From: Paenibacillus thermotolerans
GTDB lineage: Bacteria > Bacillota > Bacilli > Paenibacillales > YIM-B00363
Length of the DNA stretch: 64,000 nt
Direction: 5' to 3'
Assembly: GCF_028745515.1 (NCBI RefSeq)
Contig: NZ_JAQZSG010000012.1
Location: 62,001-126,000, forward strand
The translations under genes and the position numbers were made by a program. The notes below the pieces were generated by a model. The model was not told where the DNA came from. It made no database searches and was given only the letters and a program-made list of their open reading frames with translations. Of this stretch, positions 16,359 through 24,524 are shown piece by piece. The first letter of the stretch is position 1, and every line of letters begins with the position of its first letter.

Positions 16359-17561
16359 TTGAACATATTGCAGGCTTTATTTTTTCCGCCGGAGCAGCCT
16401 GGCGGGGTTTCGTCGATGGTGCCGTATGTGCAGGAACGTTTTGCCAGGATGGGCTGGGAGACGGATTTGTTTTCGATTCCGAAGAGGGTTAGAGGCAAGG
16501 GGACGGGACCCTTCGAGTTTACGACGTTCGATCATCGGGAGTTTCAAGGCTCGCCGATTGTAGATAAATATATCCAGACGCTGAAGGATTACGAATGGTG
16601 GACGAAGCTGCGCATCGGCAAGCGATACGACTTGATTCATGCGCATCATCCGATCGCGGGGCTTGTGATGAAGCGGGTGTTTCCCGAAACGCCGGTTTTG
16701 ATGACGGTGCATTCCAGTTATGAGCGCGAGTTGATATTGAACGAACGCATTTCGAAGGGAAGCGTCGAGGAAAAGTTCCTGACGTCGCTGTACCGCGAGC
16801 TTGAGGCGACGGTTGACCGGCTGATGACGGTGTCCGAATCGTTCAAAGAGTATATGAGCGAATATGTGGACCATCCGGAAAACATTTTGGTCATCCGCAA
16901 CGGGTTCGACGAGAAGCGCTTTAAGCCGATCGCCCACGACAACGAGGTGCCCCAGCTGGTCTCGATGTGCCGCCTTGTGCCGGCGAAAGGGCTCGACGTG
17001 CTCGTTCGCGCCTGCGCCGAGCTGAAGCGGCGCGGGTTGCCGTTCGTGCTTCATATGATCGGCGACGGCCCGATGCGGGAAGAGCTGGAGAAGCTGGCCA
17101 AGGAGCTCGGAGTTTACGATGACATTATTTTTTACGGATATATGCTGCATCCCGAAGAGTTTATGCCGTTCTTCGATGTATTCGTACTCCCCTCCCGGGC
17201 GGAGGCGTTCGGCAACGTCTTTGCGGAAGCGGCGCTGTGCTGGCTGGCGCTCGTCGGCACGAATGTCGGCGGCATCGCCGAGCAGATCGAGCACGGAGTG
17301 AACGGACTGCTTGTGCCCGTCGACGACCCCGATGCGCTGGCGGATGCGCTGGAGCAAGTCGTGATCGATCCGTCGTTCCGGTATGAGCTGTCGCGTGCGG
17401 CGTGGGAGCGGGCGAAGCGGACGTATTCGCTCAACCGCGTCATTCGGCAGCTGAAGCGGGTGTATTTGGAAGCGGTGCCTGCGGGCAGCGAAGCCGCGGC
17501 GCATATTGCGGCCGCGGCGGCCGACGCCTCCCCCGATTCCGACGACGAGCCGGAGGAGTGA
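16359..17561 (+). CDS. GT4-family glycosyltransferase
   Basis: The 400-residue GT-B enzyme has an N-terminal Gly-rich loop (FFPPEQPGGVSSMVPYVQERF), the hinge region CRLVPAKGLDVLVRAC, MIGDGPMREELEKLA, and the C-terminal donor-site E-x7-E motif within SRAEAFGNVFAEAAL. It transfers a sugar from a nucleotide donor, probably at the inner face of the membrane. I choose TTG 16359 because GGGAGGG lies six bases upstream and the protein then starts directly at the first Rossmann strand (MNILQALFF). Upstream in-frame codons give no family-like sequence. The acceptor is unknown. It is not linked to the large glycan locus at 45-64 kb and belongs to a different GT4 subgroup. Confidence 0.85.
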   Translation: MNILQALFFPPEQPGGVSSMVPYVQERFARMGWETDLFSIPKRVRGKGTGPFEFTTFDHREFQGSPIVDKYIQTLKDYEWWTKLRIGKRYDLIHAHHPIAGLVMKRVFPETPVLMTVHSSYERELILNERISKGSVEEKFLTSLYRELEATVDRLMTVSESFKEYMSEYVDHPENILVIRNGFDEKRFKPIAHDNEVPQLVSMCRLVPAKGLDVLVRACAELKRRGLPFVLHMIGDGPMREELEKLAKELGVYDDIIFYGYMLHPEEFMPFFDVFVLPSRAEAFGNVFAEAALCWLALVGTNVGGIAEQIEHGVNGLLVPVDDPDALADALEQVVIDPSFRYELSRAAWERAKRTYSLNRVIRQLKRVYLEAVPAGSEAAAHIAAAAADASPDSDDEPEE

Positions 17562-17588
17562 GTGCGTGGTAGTGCGGGTTACTGCGGG

Positions 17589-18347
17589 TTATTCTTCGTA
17601 GATCATTTTGACGGTCATGCCGCCGTCGATCACAAGACGTTGGCCGGTGATGAAGCCGGCCTTGTCGCTGACGAGGTATAGACAAGCCTCGGAAATATCG
17701 TCGGGCGTTCCGACGCGCCCGACAGGATGCTGCAGCCGGTCCCGCTCGCTATGGACCGGCTGCTGTGCGCGCTCGCTGAACTGCCAGTCGCGCGTTTCGA
17801 TCCAGCCGGACAGGACGGCGTTGACGCGGATATTGTGCGGCCCGAGCGAGACCGCCATCGCGTGCGTAAGCGCGAGTATGCCGCCTTTGGAAGCCGCGTA
17901 CGCCTCCGTGTCCGGCTCGGACATCAGCGCGCGCGTGGAGGAAATGTTGACGATGGCGCCGCCTCCGTTACCGGCCATAACGCGCGCCGCGATGCGCGAG
18001 CACAGGAACGTGCCGCGCAGATTCACGCCGATGACGCGGTCCCAATCGGCGATCGGCAGCTCCAGCATCGAGCCGGAGCGGCCGATGCCCGCATTGTTGA
18101 TGAGCGCATGCAGCCCGCCGAGCTCCTCCACCGTAAGGCGGATCCAGCGTTCGACGTCTTCCTCCTTCGCCACGTCCGCGGCGAAAAACATCGCTTTGCC
18201 GCCCATCCGCCGAATGGCGCGAATGACCTCGAAGCCGGCAGCTTTGTCCACGTCGCAAATCGATACGGCATATCCCCGGGCTGCGAAGCGCATGGCGAGA
18301 TTTCGGCCGATGCCTTGCGCTCCTCCTGTAATTGCAGCTACCTTCAT
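17589..18347 (-). CDS. Short-chain dehydrogenase/reductase (SDR)
   Basis: A classical 252-residue SDR. TGGAQGIGRN (residues 7-16) binds the cofactor, the Asp in ICDVDKA suggests NAD(H), INNAGIGRSG follows, and the catalytic residues are the Ser in NISST and the Tyr/Lys in YAASKGG. The C-terminal GQRLVIDGGMTV is typical of the family. The substrate is unknown. The ATG has GAGGCGGTG upstream. It converges with the glycosyltransferase gene 27 bases away. Confidence 0.88.
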   Translation of the reverse strand: MKVAAITGGAQGIGRNLAMRFAARGYAVSICDVDKAAGFEVIRAIRRMGGKAMFFAADVAKEEDVERWIRLTVEELGGLHALINNAGIGRSGSMLELPIADWDRVIGVNLRGTFLCSRIAARVMAGNGGGAIVNISSTRALMSEPDTEAYAASKGGILALTHAMAVSLGPHNIRVNAVLSGWIETRDWQFSERAQQPVHSERDRLQHPVGRVGTPDDISEACLYLVSDKAGFITGQRLVIDGGMTVKMIYEE

Positions 18348-18425
18348 GAAGCTTCACCGCCTCGTTTTATTTACATTTTTTGATTTATTGTAGCGGAACG
18401 AGAGGCTAGGTACAACCGTTCCGGT

Positions 18426-19469
18426 TTAGGCGGCATGCCTGCCTTTTACGATCAGCATGCCGAACCAAGTTAGGCTTAGGCAGCCGAACAGCGGATACAG
18501 CGTCGAAAGCAGCGCCTTGAATCCGAATAAGCTGACTCCGAAGCAAAGAAGCAGCGTTGCTCCGATCAGAACGTTTCTCTTAAGGTGCGTTCGTTGCTCC
18601 ATTTGCAGCGTCAAGCCGAACACATCCGCAATGAACGTCGTAAAAATTTCCGCGTAAATCAGCAAGAGATATACCAAATGGACAAAAGCGCCTAATCCCG
18701 CCACAACCATCCCCATCGGAATTTCATAAGTAAAAATCGCCGGGGTATGCATGGAAAGGGAAATATGCCCTGCGATGAGCAAGGCGCCCAGGCCGATGCC
18801 GCCGAGCAAGCCCCCCATGCGGATCGCCTTTCGGTCCTTCACCGTCGCTCCGAGCGGGACGAGCACCGCTTGGGCCGCAGTTAAATTAAATGCGGAGTAC
18901 AGCAGCGGCGCAAGCCACGCGCGCCATGCCGGATACGGGCTTTCCCGCACCGCCCATTCGCCCGCCGCAAATTCCGGGAGATTAAGCGTATGCCAAAATA
19001 CGATGCCGGTAAACAGCAGCATGAGCGGGACAACGATGCTGTTTACGGCAATGATGCCTTTCATCCCTCTGGTGATGACGAAATACCCGAGCAGCAGCGT
19101 AACGCCGACCCCGAGCAGGAACGGCTGCCCCAGATGCTCCTCGAATACGGAACCTGCGCCTGCCAGCATAACGACGGATACAGAGAACAGCTCCAGCAGA
19201 AGGAGCAGCGAAAACCATTCGCCGAACGTTTTGCCGAATAAGATTTTGTTCAGGTCTTCGTAAGAGGTCGCTCCGATCTCGCTGGCGAGCAGCATAATTT
19301 TCGTGCCGAGCCAAATAAAAAGCGCCGTCGACACCAAGATGGTGAACAGTGCAACGCCGCCGTATTTCGTGAAAAACTGCAATATTTCCTGCCCCGTAGC
19401 AAATCCGGCCCCGACAACCGTGCCGATGTAGGTAAAGGCCACTTGCCAAATGGCGGCCGTTCGCCTCAT
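18426..19469 (-). CDS. YkvI-family membrane transporter-like protein
   Basis: The 347-residue protein has about ten transmembrane segments and opens with WQVAFTYIGTVVGAGFATGQEILQFFTKYG, the signature of the Bacillus YkvI family, distantly related to amino acid and Na+-coupled (APC/LeuT-like) transporters. The substrate is unknown. The start at ATG 19469 has GGGGG seven bases upstream. A longer frame upstream lacks hydrophobic or family-like sequence. An inverted repeat lies 37 bases upstream of the start. Confidence 0.8.
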   Translation of the reverse strand: MRRTAAIWQVAFTYIGTVVGAGFATGQEILQFFTKYGGVALFTILVSTALFIWLGTKIMLLASEIGATSYEDLNKILFGKTFGEWFSLLLLLELFSVSVVMLAGAGSVFEEHLGQPFLLGVGVTLLLGYFVITRGMKGIIAVNSIVVPLMLLFTGIVFWHTLNLPEFAAGEWAVRESPYPAWRAWLAPLLYSAFNLTAAQAVLVPLGATVKDRKAIRMGGLLGGIGLGALLIAGHISLSMHTPAIFTYEIPMGMVVAGLGAFVHLVYLLLIYAEIFTTFIADVFGLTLQMEQRTHLKRNVLIGATLLLCFGVSLFGFKALLSTLYPLFGCLSLTWFGMLIVKGRHAA

Positions 19470-19505
19470 GTTCCGACCCCCTGCCTGTACATGTTCGTCC
19501 CAGTA

Positions 19506-19528
19506 GTACAAGGTATGACGACTTGTAC
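19506..19528. promoter_or_regulatory. Inverted repeat upstream of the YkvI-family gene
   Basis: GTACAAG (19506-19512) and CTTGTAC (19522-19528) form a seven-base inverted repeat around a nine-base centre, 37 bases upstream of the start. A dimeric regulator site is possible. No candidate regulator is adjacent. Confidence 0.35.
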
Positions 19529-19612
19529 GAAGATAGTACAGGGGGGACCGTTGCGCGCCGCCGCGCCGCCAGATCGACCACCTCGAACGGAACTTGGGCT
19601 CCAAGCACAAAA

Positions 19613-19636
19613 AAACCGCCCCCGAAAGGGCGGTTT
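19613..19636 (-). terminator. Rho-independent terminator of the lipoprotein gene
   Basis: AAACCGCCC pairs with GGGCGGTTT. On the minus strand a run of seven T follows, starting 10 bases after the lipoprotein stop codon. Confidence 0.8.
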
Positions 19637-19646
19637 ACAGTCAACT

Positions 19647-20408
19647 CTACGTTTCCTCGGGAAACAGCTTGATCGATTGGATCGTGTCGTTCTTAGGGTC
19701 GATGTCGAACTTGAGCACGACGCCGTTGTTCTTATACGTCAGCACATATTCGCTGCGGGTGGTCGGTTCGCCGATCGCCGCGACCGCATCGTCAGCCGTG
19801 CCGCCGACTCTTAAGCCGTTCAGGCCGGGATTGATCGCAGTCGTGCTGACTTCAACGAAGAGCACGTGACCGTCGCTGATGCCGACGGAAAATCCGGGAT
19901 ATGCATAAACCGATGCTTTCTCGCTCTCATCCGGAAGCGCATATGTATCCACGGGTTCGCCGAAACGGGTTTTCACGGCTTCCAGCGTCGATCGCATATC
20001 AAGGCCCATTAACGTCGGGTGCTTCACGTCGAAGGTGTCGTGAACGTCGTAAAGCTCTTTGTAAAATTTCTGGCGCGCCTCGGACTCGGTCATCCCGCTC
20101 TCCGCATCCTCTACGGCGCCGGAGCTTTCAGGGGCTGCCGAAGTCGTGCCGTCGTCGGGCGATGCGACCTCAATCGGGCTCTTATTGCCTTCACTTTCAA
20201 GAGGCGCGCTCCCATCCGCTTCGGACGGGGCAGGCTGCGCTCCGGCAGCTTCCTGAACGGCCGCCGCAGGCGGATCCCCGGTTTCCGCTCCGCTTCCCGG
20301 CGGCTCGGAGGTGACGGCCGGCTCGTTGCCGGTGCATCCGAACAAAACCAAACACATCAGCAATGCGGCCGTAACGCTCAAGCCTTTTCCGTTACTCATA
20401 GCTCTCAT
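19647..20408 (-). CDS. DUF4309 (YjgB-like) lipoprotein
   Basis: The 253-residue precursor has an N-terminal basic stretch, a hydrophobic core and the lipobox Leu-Phe-Gly-Cys near residue 25, so it should be lipid-anchored outside the membrane. A low-complexity Ala/Pro/Ser/Glu linker (residues 28-105) precedes a C-terminal domain with MGLDMRSTLEAVKTRFGEP and NGLRVGGTADDAVAAIGEP, the repeated half-domains of DUF4309. The function is unknown. A related domain appears in the NagZ protein at 37129. The ribosome site is weak and ATG at 20399 is an alternative start. Confidence 0.75.
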   Translation of the reverse strand: MRAMSNGKGLSVTAALLMCLVLFGCTGNEPAVTSEPPGSGAETGDPPAAAVQEAAGAQPAPSEADGSAPLESEGNKSPIEVASPDDGTTSAAPESSGAVEDAESGMTESEARQKFYKELYDVHDTFDVKHPTLMGLDMRSTLEAVKTRFGEPVDTYALPDESEKASVYAYPGFSVGISDGHVLFVEVSTTAINPGLNGLRVGGTADDAVAAIGEPTTRSEYVLTYKNNGVVLKFDIDPKNDTIQSIKLFPEET

Positions 20409-20694
20409 CTCACTATCCGTTTCCGGCTGTATGCCGGTTTATTTGTCTTACCATACTATACTCTCTGGGACCGTATCCTCTCAAAGACGATTTTTTACCA
20501 ATTGGCATCGTTTTGGCGGAAAATAACCGCAAATTTGACGAAGCGGAATGCGGCTCACGTTAAGGAACGACATTTCACCGCTTTATGTATTTAGACTGGT
20601 TTTCAATGGAAAAAGTTGCGTCGAATGAACGTTTTTTGTATGGTAAATGTTACAATGAAAACATCATATCTACTCTAATCGGGGGATGGGGCTT

Positions 20695-21270
20695 GTGGAG
20701 CTTTTAAAGCGGCGTATTTTAAGTGAAGGGCGTGTGCTGTCGGACGACGTTATCAGCGTGAACACCTTTTTGAATCACGGTGTCGACCCGCAATTGATCG
20801 CACAGATCGGGCAAACCTTCGCGGGGATTTTCGGGGAGTCGGGCGTCACCCGCGTCCTGACGATCGAATCCTCCGGCATCGCGATCGCTTATGCGACCGC
20901 CTTCTCGCTCGGTGTGCCGCTTGTTTACGCACGCAGGCGATCGGCTTTAATGAATGAAGGGGAGTATTACGCGGAGCGCGTACCTTCCTTTACGAAGGGA
21001 ATTGTGACCGACATTATTTTGGCGAAGTCGCTTATTTCCGCGGAAGACAGAGTGTTGTTCATCGACGACTTCATCGCCAACGGAGACGCGGCAAGAGGGC
21101 TCATCCGCATCGTGGAACGGGCGGGGGCTGCGCTTGTCGGCGCGGGTATCGTGATCGAGAAGGCGTTCCAAAGCGGAGGCCGGTCGCTCCGCGAGCAAGG
21201 CGTCCGAGTGGAATCGCTCGCCAAAATCGCATCGCTGTCCGGAGGACAAGTCCGATTTGTAGAAGAATAA
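20695..21270 (+). CDS. xpt: Xanthine phosphoribosyltransferase
   Basis: This 191-residue type I phosphoribosyltransferase converts xanthine and PRPP to XMP in purine salvage. It follows the B. subtilis Xpt sequence: LSDDVISVNTFLNH at the N-terminus, VLTIESSGIA, the PRPP-binding VLFIDDFIANGDA (around residue 122), GIVIEKAFQSGG and a C-terminal RVESLAKIASL. GTG 20695 gives the Xpt-like start and has GGGG six bases upstream. An in-frame ATG nine bases earlier is possible. Unlike B. subtilis, there is no purine riboswitch in the leader and no pbuX downstream. A TACAAT -10-like element lies about 40 bases upstream. Confidence 0.92.
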   Translation: MELLKRRILSEGRVLSDDVISVNTFLNHGVDPQLIAQIGQTFAGIFGESGVTRVLTIESSGIAIAYATAFSLGVPLVYARRRSALMNEGEYYAERVPSFTKGIVTDIILAKSLISAEDRVLFIDDFIANGDAARGLIRIVERAGAALVGAGIVIEKAFQSGGRSLREQGVRVESLAKIASLSGGQVRFVEE

Positions 21271-21389
21271 CCGTGTGAAAACCGCTGACATTCCGAAAAA
21301 TTAGCATCATTTTTCAACTCGTCTCTGTCTTTCATCCTCACCTCTCTTGCTTTATAATGATAGATAAGTTCCGGAGAGGAGGCGTCACG

Positions 21390-21722
21390 ATGGGGAATCA
21401 ACCGCTGACGAACGAATATGTAGCTAACAAGCTCGAGGCTGCCAAAACACACTTCGAGCGAACAGTCGACTGCAAGCATACCGAATTCGATGACCTCTAC
21501 CCGTATATGGTGGAACATCCTCAATTTTTCTGGTACAAACGTTATGTGGCATGGTCCGAATTGTTAACCATTGTTAACATATGTCAAGATGTCGAATACG
21601 AGTGGGAGCAGCATTTCACATCGCAGCAGACCGAATACGTCAAGACGCGCGTCATGTCGGCGAAGGTGCTTGACCATTGGTTCGAGACGCAGCCCAACGA
21701 TTCCAGGGAGCATGTCGGTTAA
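21390..21722 (+). CDS. Protein of unknown function
   Basis: The 110-residue soluble protein is rich in aromatic and charged residues (PYMVEHPQFFWYKRYVAWSEL) and largely helical. I do not recognise the family. GAGAGGAGG precedes ATG 21390 at seven bases, and an upstream ATG at 21357 overlaps a TATAAT-like promoter element. It is followed by a terminator, so it looks monocistronic. Confidence 0.7.
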   Translation: MGNQPLTNEYVANKLEAAKTHFERTVDCKHTEFDDLYPYMVEHPQFFWYKRYVAWSELLTIVNICQDVEYEWEQHFTSQQTEYVKTRVMSAKVLDHWFETQPNDSREHVG

Positions 21723-21737
21723 CCGGTATTGTCATGA

Positions 21738-21770
21738 AGGCCTATCGCACGGCGGTAGGTCTTTTTTCTT
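21738..21770 (+). terminator. Rho-independent terminator
   Basis: GGCCTATCGC (21740-21749) pairs with GCGGTAGGTC (21753-21762) including two G-T pairs, and is followed by TTTTTT. Confidence 0.75.
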
Positions 21771-21795
21771 TATATAAACGGAGGTGGCAAGTCCA

Positions 21796-22053
21796 ATGAT
21801 TACGGATGAACAACTGGATGCGTACCGCATCGAGGGAACGCTGCTTCGCGTCGTCCGCGATGCGAGTAAGGACAACGATGTGCGCGGATATGTCGTCGCT
21901 TGGGATGACAACAGCGTGCTGATCCGCAAACGAACGCGGAAGCTGGTGAAGCTGGACCGCCGCTACGTGTATCAGCCGTATACCGAGCCGCGCGCGCTGC
22001 CGCCCGCCATTAAGGATGCGGTTCTGGAGGACGCCGGCCCCGAAGATGTTTAA
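21796..22053 (+). CDS. Small beta-rich protein of unknown function
   Basis: This 85-residue protein has a strand pattern suggesting a small barrel: YRIEGTLLRVVRD, then DVRGYVVAWDDNSVLIRKRTRKLVKLDRRYVYQPYTEP. The many Arg and Lys residues in the second half suggest a nucleic-acid or protein contact surface, which is inference. ATG 21796 lies 11 bases after GGAGG. A GTG that overlaps the ribosome site is less likely. It precedes yqzE by 42 bases and may share a transcript with it. Confidence 0.65.
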   Translation: MITDEQLDAYRIEGTLLRVVRDASKDNDVRGYVVAWDDNSVLIRKRTRKLVKLDRRYVYQPYTEPRALPPAIKDAVLEDAGPEDV

Positions 22054-22095
22054 AGCAAGCCCGCCCGGACCATAATAGGGATTGGGGGGCGATTG

Positions 22096-22311
22096 ATGAT
22101 GGCCAAAGGGGAAGAGCTCGTCAAATACATCACGCAAAGAGTAGTCACCTACATCGACCTTCCGCCGGAGCAACGAAAGCAGCGGAAGCTTGCGCGAATT
22201 CAAAGCAGGGAGCCTTGGCATTACCGCTATTTCGGAATGATTCCGATGGCGATCAAGCTGCTGTTTCGAAACGGAAGCAACAAAAAGGCGCCCTCGGACG
22301 GGGATGCGTAA
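22096..22311 (+). CDS. yqzE: YqzE family protein
   Basis: The 71-residue protein matches B. subtilis YqzE in length and layout: an N-terminal helix KYITQRVVTYIDLPPEQRK, then EPWHYRYFGMIPMAIKLLFRN. In Bacillus the gene lies near the competence comG operon and its function is not established. GGGGGGCGATTG precedes the ATG. TTG 22093 and ATG 22099 are alternative starts. The hairpin overlapping its end serves the convergent gene. Confidence 0.7.
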   Translation: MMAKGEELVKYITQRVVTYIDLPPEQRKQRKLARIQSREPWHYRYFGMIPMAIKLLFRNGSNKKAPSDGDA

Positions 22312-22331
22312 AGCGTTCCCTCCCGAGGGCT
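22285..22331 (-). terminator. Terminator of the convergent exported-protein gene
   Basis: GCCCTCGG (22290-22297) pairs with CCGAGGGC (22323-22330). On the minus strand TTTTT follows after three bases. It overlaps the 3' end of yqzE and starts 46 bases after the stop of the minus-strand gene. Confidence 0.6.
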
Positions 22332-22375
22332 TCAATATGTATATATTTGAGAGGAGAAATACCGTAAGTAAGCTA

Positions 22376-23368
22376 CTAGTGCACAAACGATCCGTTCGCC
22401 GCCAAACGGTCAAACGGAATGTATCGCAAGCCTTCCTGCTCGACGGCGACGAAGCTGTCGAGCGCTTCATTGCCGACGTTCGCTTTCCATGCGTGGACAC
22501 CGGCAACTCCCATCGGCACCATCATCAGGCCGTCGAACAAATCCGCACGGTATACCGGCGCCTCGTCTTTTCCGCCAAGCGTCTTCAACAAATCGTTCCA
22601 GCCTCGAATCGAAATCGGCTTTCCCGTAATCCAGGCGATATTCATATAAGGGTCTGCAACGCGTTTCGCCAGCACATGCACGCTTTTGGCTCCCGCCCCC
22701 GCGCCTGTTCGTTCGCCTTGCGGGCTCGGAACCTCAGCCAAGCTTAGGAGCTCGCGTTCCCCGATCGGCAGCCATTCACCGGTTTTCGCGTCCGCATAGC
22801 GGGTTATTTTTCCCTCGGAAACTTTCCAGTACGCATGTAAAGCGTCGAAATAGATCCGCTCCACGGCGGCCTTCTTCGTAAATTTCACACCCTCAAGTCC
22901 TTCGGAACCAAGCGCCCAACTCAGTGTCCGCTGCGAAAACAGCGGCAAGTCGCCGATTCCGTACTCCTCCAGCTGCAATGTTCCGTTCTCCGTTTCCCAT
23001 ACGACCAAATATCCGGTCTCCATGCCGGAAGCGGCATCCTTCACAATAACGACCCAGCCGTGATTACCCGGGCCGATCGGATATTTTGACCAGGAAGCGT
23101 TTTTCCACGCTTCGAATTTCGGCTCCTTCGACAATCGGTCGATCCAATCGTCGATTTGCGCATCGGCCGGCTTCGGCGTTACCGGCTTCGGTACGGTAAG
23201 AGCGGATACGGACCCGGATGCCTTCACGGCGGGGGCAGCCGAAGCGGTCGAAGCGGCAGGCGCTGACGCCGCGACGGATCGGGTAAACAATCCACCGAGC
23301 AAGGCGTTAGCGGCGACCGGAGTCATCCCGCCGAGCACGACCGCAGTTATTAACATTAACAAACGCAT
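22376..23368 (-). CDS. Exported protein of unknown function
   Basis: The 330-residue precursor starts with a hydrophobic segment (MRLLMLITAVVLGGMTPVAANALL), followed by an Ala/Ser-rich linker to about residue 65 and a globular domain with many Trp and Gly residues (WIDRLSKEPKFEAWKNASWSKYPIGPGNHGWVVIVK). I do not recognise the family. ATG 23368 follows GGAGGTGACCCA. It ends a minus-strand unit whose terminator lies inside the yqzE tail. Confidence 0.7.
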   Translation of the reverse strand: MRLLMLITAVVLGGMTPVAANALLGGLFTRSVAASAPAASTASAAPAVKASGSVSALTVPKPVTPKPADAQIDDWIDRLSKEPKFEAWKNASWSKYPIGPGNHGWVVIVKDAASGMETGYLVVWETENGTLQLEEYGIGDLPLFSQRTLSWALGSEGLEGVKFTKKAAVERIYFDALHAYWKVSEGKITRYADAKTGEWLPIGERELLSLAEVPSPQGERTGAGAGAKSVHVLAKRVADPYMNIAWITGKPISIRGWNDLLKTLGGKDEAPVYRADLFDGLMMVPMGVAGVHAWKANVGNEALDSFVAVEQEGLRYIPFDRLAANGSFVH

Positions 23369-23549
23369 TGGGTCACCTCCATCTTGTGTGGACAAGCTGA
23401 CAGGCTTCATGAAGATCACATCTGCAATAGATCAACGGGGTGCTCGTCCATCCGGACGACAGAGCCGTTATTCTTGTAGTGTAGTTGAAAGCGGCTGAAA
23501 AGTTTGTCCCTTCTTGTCCGAAAAATATTAGATTGTTTGGCGAATCGCG

Positions 23550-24524
23550 TCATTTGGGCGACAAGGCGTCTTTCCCGAGGTGAAAGACGCCGGCATTGAC
23601 CACGGAGGCGGCGATCCGCGGCCGGTACTGCCAGTCGATTTCCCGCTTGCGGCTTTCGTATTGCTCTTCGGCGGCGGGACGGTTGTCGGGCTCGATGCTC
23701 TGCAGCAGCTCGCCGTAGTAGGCGTCGACACGAGCGAGCTCGTCGAGCAGCCGCTCCTGCGCCTCGTGCGCCCAGCCGTGGTTGTAGCTGCGCACCTCCC
23801 GTTCCAGAAAGTCCTCCAGCGCCGCAGCCGCGCGCGGAATCGACCAGGTCGGGCGAAGCACCATCGTGTTGGACGGCAGCTTCGGCGTGAGAGAGACGGA
23901 GTCCAGCCGTTCGAAGAAATCGTCGACGATTTCTCCGGAAAGGAGCGAAATCCCAAGCGAGTGGAGCTCGTCACGCTTCATGTCGCAGCAAAATTCGACC
24001 TTATAATTGACGGCCAGCCAAGTTTCATACATATAAGGCGCGCCTTTGCCCGCTTTCACGTCTTCATACATCTGCACGTAGCGGCCTTTATTTCTAACGA
24101 CGCCGAACAGCTGATTCAGTCTTCGGCTGCCGTAAGTCACCTCGTCGTACGGCGTGCGGCCGACCGAAGGCGGAGCGGGAGCAAAGCCGAAGAAGCGCCC
24201 CAAAATCGAGTCCCCCTGCGGATTCGAAGGGGCGCCCGGACCCGGAGCGGGTGCGGGGGCAGGCGCCTGCGGCCGCGGAGGTCCGGCTTGCGCCTTTAGC
24301 GTTGCAGGCGCCTTGTCCGGATCGAAGACGAACGTCATCGTCATCGTCTGCGGCTCCGCTCCGGTCCGCTCTACGAACGTCCAGTAATACGAACGGTTCG
24401 TCAGGTCGCGGTCGGCTTCCGGCGACAGCTTGACCGTAAGATGCGCCGGGGATTTTTCTACGATATGCGATTGCGTTGCTTCAACATAACGGGAGACGAA
24501 TTTATGAATTTGCTTCGCGTTCAA
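23550..24524 (-). CDS. yqhG: YqhG family protein
   Basis: The 324-residue protein corresponds to Bacillus YqhG, which lies next to the helicase gene yqhH in B. subtilis, as it does here. The N-terminus KQIHKFVSRYVEAT and the C-terminal region with YRPRIAASVVNAGVFHL are family-like. An inserted Pro/Ala/Gly-rich stretch (about residues 82-102) is a lineage-specific linker. The start overlaps the helicase stop by four bases (ATGA), implying coupled translation. The function is not known. A role with the SNF2 protein is inferred from conserved pairing. Confidence 0.82.
   Translation of the reverse strand: MNAKQIHKFVSRYVEATQSHIVEKSPAHLTVKLSPEADRDLTNRSYYWTFVERTGAEPQTMTMTFVFDPDKAPATLKAQAGPPRPQAPAPAPAPGPGAPSNPQGDSILGRFFGFAPAPPSVGRTPYDEVTYGSRRLNQLFGVVRNKGRYVQMYEDVKAGKGAPYMYETWLAVNYKVEFCCDMKRDELHSLGISLLSGEIVDDFFERLDSVSLTPKLPSNTMVLRPTWSIPRAAAALEDFLEREVRSYNHGWAHEAQERLLDELARVDAYYGELLQSIEPDNRPAAEEQYESRKREIDWQYRPRIAASVVNAGVFHLGKDALSPK

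Noticed and set aside
20560-20694. A purine riboswitch before xpt, as in B. subtilis
   Set aside because: The conserved core bases of the aptamer and a terminator hairpin are not present.
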